Source of the DNA: Lamprocystis purpurea DSM 4197
GTDB taxonomy: Bacteria; Pseudomonadota; Gammaproteobacteria; Chromatiales; Chromatiaceae
Reading direction: 5' to 3'
Assembly: GCF_000379525.1 (NCBI RefSeq)
Contig: NZ_KB902518.1
Location: forward strand, 807 to 52,231
DNA: 51,425 bases
The notes under the pieces were generated by a model. That model was not told the origin of the DNA. It made no database searches and saw only the letters and a list, made by a program, of their open reading frames with translations. Made by a program: the position numbers and the translations under genes. Positions within the stretch are counted from its first letter, which is position 1; every line of letters starts with the position of its first letter. This document shows, piece by piece, positions 46,286-51,425 of the stretch.

Positions 46286-49200
46286 GTGATGGCCGATAAA
46301 TACCAGGATTACAGCAAGGACGAACTGATCCGGCTGCTGCGCGAGCGCGATCGGCGCCCGCGCTTCGGGTTGGTGTGGGAGCGCGACCTGATCGACCATG
46401 ACCGCTCGGTGAACGGTGATTTCGTAGCCCTCGATCTGGTGCCCGAGTTGTCGCATGGGGCAGCCCCGTTTGGCAATCTCATCATTGAGGGGGACAACTT
46501 CGATGCCTTGCGCAGCCTGCGTATGACCCATGCCGGGCGAGTCAAATGCATCTATATCGATCCGCCCTATAACACCGGCAATCGCGACTTCATCTACAAC
46601 GACCGTTTCATTGATCGGGAGGACAGTTTCCGGCACAGCAAGTGGCTGGAGTTCATGTATCGGCGGTTGGACCTGGCGCGGGAGTTGTTGGCCGAGGATG
46701 GGGTGATCTTTGTCTCCATCGATGACAATGAGGCTTTTCACCTCGGGATGCTGATGGATCAGGTGTTTGGCGAGAAAAATCGGGTGGCGATTTGCATTTG
46801 GCAGAAGGCGTATTCTCCGAAGAACAGTGCCATGCATTTTTCTGATGATCATGAGTACCTGCTGATTTATGCGCTCAATGGCGAGCGATGGCGTCCCAAT
46901 CCAATGCCACGGACCGCGGCGCAAGACAAAATGTACAAGAACGCGGACAATGATCCGCGCGGATTCTGGAAATCATCTGATCTTTCAGCACGCAATCCTT
47001 ATAGCCTTGGCACCTACCCGATAACCTGCCCTTCCGGGCGCGTTATTTTGGGGCCGCCATCGGGTAATTACTGGCGTGTTTCCGAGAAAAAATTCAAGGA
47101 ACTGGATGCCGATAATCGTATTTGGTGGGGCAGGGACGGAAACAACGTCCCGGCGATCAAGCGGTTCCTTTCCGAAGTCAAGCAGGGTGTGGTTCCGCAA
47201 ACACTATGGAAATATGAAGAAGTTGGTCATACGCAGGATGCGAAGAAGGAACTGCTGGACGTCCTTCAGTTCGACGATTCGGCATCGGTATTTTCAACGC
47301 CCAAGCCGCTGCGCCTGCTTGATCGGATCCTGCGTATCGCCACCAACCCCGGTGACCTCGTGCTCGACTTCTTTGCCGGCTCCGGAACCACCGCTCAGGC
47401 GCTGTTGAAGCTCAATGCGGAAGACGGCGGCGACCGTCGTTTTATCCTGGTCTCCAATACCGAGGCGACCGCGGATGAACCCGGCAAGAATCTGTGTCGC
47501 GATGTTTGCGCCGAGCGGGTGCGCCGGGTCATGGCCGGGTATTCCAACCGCAAGGCCGAACTGGTGCCAGGTTTCGGCGGTGACTTTGCCTACCTGCGCA
47601 CCCGCCGTATTCCAGCCGAGACGGTCTTTCGCGCCATCCAGCATGAACAGGTATGGATCGCACTCCAGTTGATCCACGGTGACACCCTGACACCACTGGA
47701 TCCGACGGCCGACATCCAGGTGCTTGCCACCAAACCGGCTAAAGTCATCTACCTGCCCCAGGTCAGCGACGCGGCCGTCACCGCGGTTGAGGCCGCGCTG
47801 ATGGGTGCCGCGCAGGTGGTGGTCTACTCCTGGCAGGCCCCGCTGCTCGCCCAACGCATCCACGATTCCCGCGCCAGTTTCGAGCCGATTCCGGAGTCTC
47901 TGGTCAGCCGCTTCGGCACGGGGGGGCGCGCGATGACTCGCATCGCGCCCAAGCGCTACCAGCACGATGCCGTCGACCAAGCGCTGGAGATTTTCCGCTA
48001 TGCGGAAGGGCAGATCCGCCGGGCGCCGGACGCGCAGGACCGACGTATCGCCAGCGCGTATAACGGCTGCGTCCTGCTGGAGGCGCCGACCGGCTCGGGC
48101 AAGACGCTGATGGCGGGGATGATTGCGGAAGCGCTCAGCCAACCGGGGCGGGAGGACAACCCCCGCATGGTCTGGTTTTGGTTCACCCCTTTCAAGGGCT
48201 TGGTGGATCAGGCGCGCGGCGCCCTGAAAAAGGACTTTCCCGGACTGCGGGTGCGCGACCTGCAGATCGACCGCACCACCCGCAACGCCCGGAGCGGGGA
48301 CTGCTTCGTCACCACCTGGGCGGCGGTGGCGGCCAACAACCAGGAGACACGGCGGGTGCGCAAGAGCAGCGATGCCAACGCCGCGCTGGATGACTTTATT
48401 GCGGAGTTGCGCCAGGACGGGTTCCGCATCGGGGCCGTGGTGGACGAGGCGCACCATACGTTTTTCAAGGCAACCAGTGAGGCGGTGCGGTTCTATCGCG
48501 AGGTTCTGGCGCCTGAGTTCACGCTGATGGTGACCGCGACCCCGAATGATCGGGATATCGAACGCTTCAAGCAGGCCGGCGGCATCGTCGAGGTCCACCG
48601 CAACGCGGTGAGCCGTCAGTCCGCCGTGGATGCGGGCCTGATCAAGGAGGGGGTGCAGTCGGTCGCCTTTCTGGCCGGATCAGAGCAACAGACGCTGGTG
48701 AATTTTGCCGAGAACGCGCTGGGCGCGGCTTGGGCAACGCATCAGGAGATCGCGCGCGGTCTGCGCGTGGCGGGCATCGACTTGGTGCCGCTGATGCTGG
48801 TGCAGGTGGGCAATAGCGATCAGGCGGTGGCGGAGGCCAAGTCACTATTGATGGGGTTGGGGGTGGCGGAGGCTGGTATCGCGTCCTATACCGCCAAGGA
48901 GCCGACCAATGACCTGCTGGCCGTCGCCCTGGACGAACAGTTTGAGGTCTTGATCTTCAAGGTCGCGGTCGCCCTGGGTTTCGACGCGCCGCGCGCCTTT
49001 GTGTTGGCCGCCCTGCGCGGAGCCAAGGATACGGACTTCGGGATACAGGTGGTGGGCCGCATCCTGCGGGTCCATCGGCTCCTGCAACCGGGGACCCTGG
49101 ACGGCACGCTGCCGACCGGTCTGCGCCGCGGCTATTGCTTCTTGGCGGACGCGGACAACCAAGCTGGCCTGACGAGCGCCGGTGAGCGAATCAATGCCAT

Positions 49201-50431
49201 TCGCGACGAACTGGCCAAGATTTGCCCCTCGACCATCGTGGTCCAAGTGGGAGGGGAGACCCAGGTTCAGGCCGCGGTGAATGGTCAAGCCAGTCTGTTC
49301 CGGGTCGAACGCAATCCTCCGGATTCGGCCGCAGACCCTGACCCTGCCGGGGAGACCGCGCCGATGGTAGTCGGGACGGGCCTACCGGTCGGTTTCGGCT
49401 ATTCCCTGCCGGGGATGGACGATTTGTTCGACGGGACTGGGGCTAGCCTTCCAAATGAGCGTTCGATCAAGCACCCTCCGCGCCTGGGTCAGCCGATGGC
49501 TGCGCCGGCCGGAGCGCCGCTACACCCCTTGCGGGCGGACGCGCAAGCGGTTCTGAATACCGAGCGGATGCCGATCTCCACCAGCCAGCTACTCGCCTGT
49601 ATCGCCGCCCGCATCGGCTTCGACGATACCGTGATCAACGCTGGTCTGCGGGTCAGCGTGACCCTGACCCGCAAGACGATCGGCGTGTTCGACGGCTCCG
49701 AGGAATTGGCAGAGGCGCCGGCGCGGCTGGAGGCCAAGGCGCTGGCCGCACGCGCGCAGTCTGAGTTGTTACATTTCGGGTGCCTGCACCCGGCGCACCT
49801 TTTTGAGGCCCTGCTCGGGCGGCTGCGGACCGAGTTCAGACATCGCGGCCTGCCCGATGACGAGAGGACGCTGGAGCGGGCGCTCAACCTGCTCATGGCG
49901 ACCCAGCCGGCCCTCTTGCGACGGGCCGAGCGGGAGTGTGCCGGCAGCTTCAAGGAGGTGGTTGATGCCGGGCGCTGGCCCGCGGCCATACCGGCGGTGA
50001 CTGAGCGTTCCCGATTGAACGTCTACGGGGTCATGCCGGATGGCCTGAATGCTCCGGAACTGGCCTTTGCCGCCCTGCTGGATGCCGACTTGTCCGGGAT
50101 CGTTGAATACTGGTACCGTAACGAACCGCACAAGCCCTGGTCGGTCGCCGTGGTGCGTCCCACCGGTTACCAGTTCTTTCCGGACTTCATCGTCAAGGTC
50201 AAGGGGCGCATCCGCGGCGGCGGTTTCGTGCTGGTGGAGACCAAGGGCGACTATCTTCTGAATAGCGCAGATACCATCGAGAAGGTCAATGCGGAGCACA
50301 AGTTCTATGGCCCCGCGTTATTCCTCAAGCAGGACGCCCAGGGCCGATTCATGACCGTTCGCTACATCGAAAAGACGAACCGCTGCGAAGAGGATCAGGT
50401 GTTTCGGTTGGAGAATTTGGCCGGGTATTGA
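46286..50431 (+). CDS. Fused Type III-like restriction-modification protein (Mod-Res)
   Basis: This is a 1381-residue open frame (GTG 46286 or ATG 46289). Residues 1-~549 are a beta-class DNA methyltransferase: IDPPYNTGNRDF (D92) precedes the target-recognition region and DFFAGSGTTAQALL (D361). Residues from M550 form a helicase-nuclease: TRIAPKRYQHDAVDQALEIF, Walker A LEAPTGSGKTLMAG (about 600), VVDEAHHTFF (about 720), VTATPNDRD, and a C-terminal PD-(D/E)XK nuclease (D1300, E1318, K1320 in VLVETKGDY). Mod and Res are normally separate genes. Here a run of seven G (47920-47926) lies 6 nt before an ATGA at 47933. With six G, Mod would end at that TGA and Res would start at that ATG. The fusion may thus be a one-base insertion, a slippage switch or a sequence error. 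Confidence 0.9.
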   Translation: MMADKYQDYSKDELIRLLRERDRRPRFGLVWERDLIDHDRSVNGDFVALDLVPELSHGAAPFGNLIIEGDNFDALRSLRMTHAGRVKCIYIDPPYNTGNRDFIYNDRFIDREDSFRHSKWLEFMYRRLDLARELLAEDGVIFVSIDDNEAFHLGMLMDQVFGEKNRVAICIWQKAYSPKNSAMHFSDDHEYLLIYALNGERWRPNPMPRTAAQDKMYKNADNDPRGFWKSSDLSARNPYSLGTYPITCPSGRVILGPPSGNYWRVSEKKFKELDADNRIWWGRDGNNVPAIKRFLSEVKQGVVPQTLWKYEEVGHTQDAKKELLDVLQFDDSASVFSTPKPLRLLDRILRIATNPGDLVLDFFAGSGTTAQALLKLNAEDGGDRRFILVSNTEATADEPGKNLCRDVCAERVRRVMAGYSNRKAELVPGFGGDFAYLRTRRIPAETVFRAIQHEQVWIALQLIHGDTLTPLDPTADIQVLATKPAKVIYLPQVSDAAVTAVEAALMGAAQVVVYSWQAPLLAQRIHDSRASFEPIPESLVSRFGTGGRAMTRIAPKRYQHDAVDQALEIFRYAEGQIRRAPDAQDRRIASAYNGCVLLEAPTGSGKTLMAGMIAEALSQPGREDNPRMVWFWFTPFKGLVDQARGALKKDFPGLRVRDLQIDRTTRNARSGDCFVTTWAAVAANNQETRRVRKSSDANAALDDFIAELRQDGFRIGAVVDEAHHTFFKATSEAVRFYREVLAPEFTLMVTATPNDRDIERFKQAGGIVEVHRNAVSRQSAVDAGLIKEGVQSVAFLAGSEQQTLVNFAENALGAAWATHQEIARGLRVAGIDLVPLMLVQVGNSDQAVAEAKSLLMGLGVAEAGIASYTAKEPTNDLLAVALDEQFEVLIFKVAVALGFDAPRAFVLAALRGAKDTDFGIQVVGRILRVHRLLQPGTLDGTLPTGLRRGYCFLADADNQAGLTSAGERINAIRDELAKICPSTIVVQVGGETQVQAAVNGQASLFRVERNPPDSAADPDPAGETAPMVVGTGLPVGFGYSLPGMDDLFDGTGASLPNERSIKHPPRLGQPMAAPAGAPLHPLRADAQAVLNTERMPISTSQLLACIAARIGFDDTVINAGLRVSVTLTRKTIGVFDGSEELAEAPARLEAKALAARAQSELLHFGCLHPAHLFEALLGRLRTEFRHRGLPDDERTLERALNLLMATQPALLRRAERECAGSFKEVVDAGRWPAAIPAVTERSRLNVYGVMPDGLNAPELAFAALLDADLSGIVEYWYRNEPHKPWSVAVVRPTGYQFFPDFIVKVKGRIRGGGFVLVETKGDYLLNSADTIEKVNAEHKFYGPALFLKQDAQGRFMTVRYIEKTNRCEEDQVFRLENLAGY

Positions 50432-50446
50432 AATGCTGAGGACGGC

Positions 50447-50570
50447 GGCCTCGATCAAGATTCCGGCCACTTGGGCGCGCCGGGTGCGTAGTCAGGCCAT
50501 CCTGGCCTGACACCGTCAGGGCTGGAAGCCCTGAGTACGCACGCCGCTGGCCGCGATTACGAACAAGGCC
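50447..50570. repeat. 124-bp palindromic dispersed element (copy 2)
   Basis: It has the same length and layout as 14010-14133, starting GGCCTCGATCAAGATTCCGG and ending GCGATTACGAACAAGGCC, with the inner GTGCGTAGTCAGG/CTGAGTACGCAC hairpin. It lies 15 nt after the stop of the restriction-modification gene, so it could act as its transcript end. Confidence 0.85.
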
Positions 50571-50655
50571 GGGACGGCCGCTGAAGAGGCGCGCAGACCG
50601 CTGCGTTCTTCGTAGGTGCTTTACTTTCCTCTGGCTTCGACCCCATTATCCTGCG

Positions 50656-50979
50656 ATGGACACGCCCACCCACCGTAAACATCTGCTGCTCAGCGCCCAA
50701 TCGAAGGGTCGTTTTGCGGGCCTGCGCTCCGTTGCCGTGCCCCCTCGACAGCAGGCTGAAGAGGCGTTGCTGCAAGGCCATGAGGTGGTTTTCGACTTCG
50801 CCGGTCTGGCGGTGACCCAGTCCTTTGTTGATGAGTTGATCGGCGCACTGATCCTGCGTCATGGTCCCGATATTCTTGACCGCATCGTCTTCAAGAACTG
50901 CTCGGACGACACGCGTGCCATTATCGAGTTCGTCGCGGCCGATCGCTGCGATCAGTGTTCGAGCGCCCGGCCTCACTGA
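50656..50979 (+). CDS. STAS-like (DUF4325) domain protein
   Basis: This 107-residue protein shows the STAS-like DUF4325 core: AEEALLQGHEVVFDFAGLAV TQSFVDELIGALI, with the conserved 'F-G...TQSFVDE' turn, then ILDRIVFKNCSDDTRAIIEFV. These small proteins resemble anti-sigma-factor antagonists and are often encoded beside a histidine-kinase-like ATPase, but none is present here. It may therefore be an orphan or part of a partner set lost to the adjacent transposon. ATG 50656 gives a short leader MDTPTHRKHLLLSAQSKGRF. A canonical promoter was not identified in the repeat-bearing upstream region. Confidence 0.75.
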   Translation: MDTPTHRKHLLLSAQSKGRFAGLRSVAVPPRQQAEEALLQGHEVVFDFAGLAVTQSFVDELIGALILRHGPDILDRIVFKNCSDDTRAIIEFVAADRCDQCSSARPH

Positions 50980-51186
50980 CGGCTATACCTCTTGCGGGCG
51001 GGCCTTGGTCATCGTTCCGGCCACTGGAGGTCGAGGCTTTAGCCCGAAGTTCCATCGAGAACCATTCTCATCTTGACCTTAAGTCTCTGATCTCTTAGAG
51101 CGTTGATCATTGGGGTCCGCTATCTTGACCATAAATGTACCCATGTAAATATCTCTTAGACACTTGTAAATCTGCGTATATGTTTT
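50980..51186. other. Region before the transposase, with one short repeat
   Basis: A single CACTGGAGGTCGAGGCTTTAG element lies at about 51020-51048, the family seen at 45.2-45.4 kb. From 51060 the composition turns AT-rich, unlike the rest of the window, which suggests that the left end of the insertion sequence and its promoter (TTGACC at 51125) lie here. The inverted-repeat end could not be defined because the other end is outside the window. Confidence 0.45.
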
Positions 51187-51425
51187 ATGCTTGTATGCAT
51201 GTACATTGACATCGTGCCGAACCGCAACTCCCCCCCGGCGATCTTGCTGCGCGAGTCGGTGCGCGAGGGCAAGCGGGTCATCAAGCGCACCCTGGCGAAC
51301 CTCTCATCGCTGACCCTCGCGCAAGCGCAAGCCATTCGGGCCGTCCTCAAAGGCCAGCCACTCGCTGCAGTCGATGAGGTATTCGAGATCATTCGCTCGC
51401 GCGCCCATGGGGCGGTCCAAGCGAT
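51187..51425 (+). mobile_element. IS1634-family transposase, 5' part (runs off the window)
   Basis: Reading from ATG 51187 (or 51199) gives MLVCMYIDIVPNRNSPPAIL, then LLRESVREGKRVIKRTLANL, LAQAQAIRAVLKGQPL and FEIIRSRAHGAVQA, with no stop before the window edge. The 'IVPNR-SPPAILLRES-REG-KVKKRTLANLS' opening is characteristic of IS1634-family transposases, followed in complete copies by a DDE domain of about 450 further residues. About 79 codons are visible. The AT-rich upstream DNA differs from the host genes, consistent with transfer. A minus-strand frame over the same bases is only its shadow. Confidence 0.82.

Overview
The window is a GC-rich chromosomal segment of a gammaproteobacterium, most likely a purple sulfur bacterium of the Chromatiaceae (Thiodictyon/Lamprocystis/Thiocapsa type). 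This is an inference from four things: a Calvin-cycle/glycolysis operon (transketolase, GAPDH, PGK, pyruvate kinase, class II aldolase), the many PAS-rich hybrid histidine kinases, DUF29 and toxin-antitoxin genes, and a heavy load of short palindromic dispersed repeats. No rRNA, tRNA or CRISPR array was seen.

Layout. 1-3.4 kb: a 5'-truncated NB-ARC/TPR gene whose start lies in a repeat-like sequence, then a RelB antitoxin with a YafQ-type toxin that has lost its C-terminus. 3.4-12.5 kb: a minus-strand operon of sensor kinase, Rcp-like response regulator and hybrid kinase, divergent from a BvgS-like hybrid kinase. 12.5-16.7 kb: an outer-membrane gene scrap, an AI-2E/PerM permease, a DUF3611 membrane protein, an internally deleted YfcC-type antiporter and a small TPR/beta-barrel outer-membrane protein. 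16.7-19.6 kb: arginine deiminase and its arginine/ornithine antiporter. 19.8-22.5 kb: DNA polymerase I. 22.8-24.2 kb: a secreted protein with seven cysteine-paired repeats, probably a seven-bladed propeller. 24.2-28.2 kb: the activated-methyl cycle genes metK, ahcY (with a clear SAH riboswitch) and metF. 28.5-32.9 kb: a multi-PAS hybrid kinase translationally coupled to a REC-GGDEF diguanylate cyclase.

33.3-36.1 kb holds the most interesting locus: a putative radical-SAM RiPP (cyclophane/triceptide-type) cluster. It has a 90-residue precursor with a twin-arginine-like leader and four Trp-Ile-Asn core motifs in a Gly/Arg-rich tail, a 265-residue partner with a SPASM-like CX2CX5C motif but no radical-SAM core, and a 383-residue radical SAM/SPASM maturase overlapping the partner by 11 nt. 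A small secreted NTF2/SnoaL-like protein precedes them. 36.4 kb: a thioredoxin-family protein. 37.3-44.5 kb: the tkt-gap-pgk-pyk-fba operon, closed by tandem hairpin terminators.

44.6-51.4 kb is an accessory/defence region: a DUF29 protein, a Phd/VapC-type toxin-antitoxin pair, a 1381-residue fused Type III-like methyltransferase-helicase-nuclease (with a run of seven G exactly at the Mod/Res junction), a STAS-like protein, and the start of an IS1634-family transposase running off the right edge. At least six families of short inverted repeats sit between the genes. One supplies the gap stop codon region, and near-identical copies occur as far apart as 14.0 and 50.5 kb.
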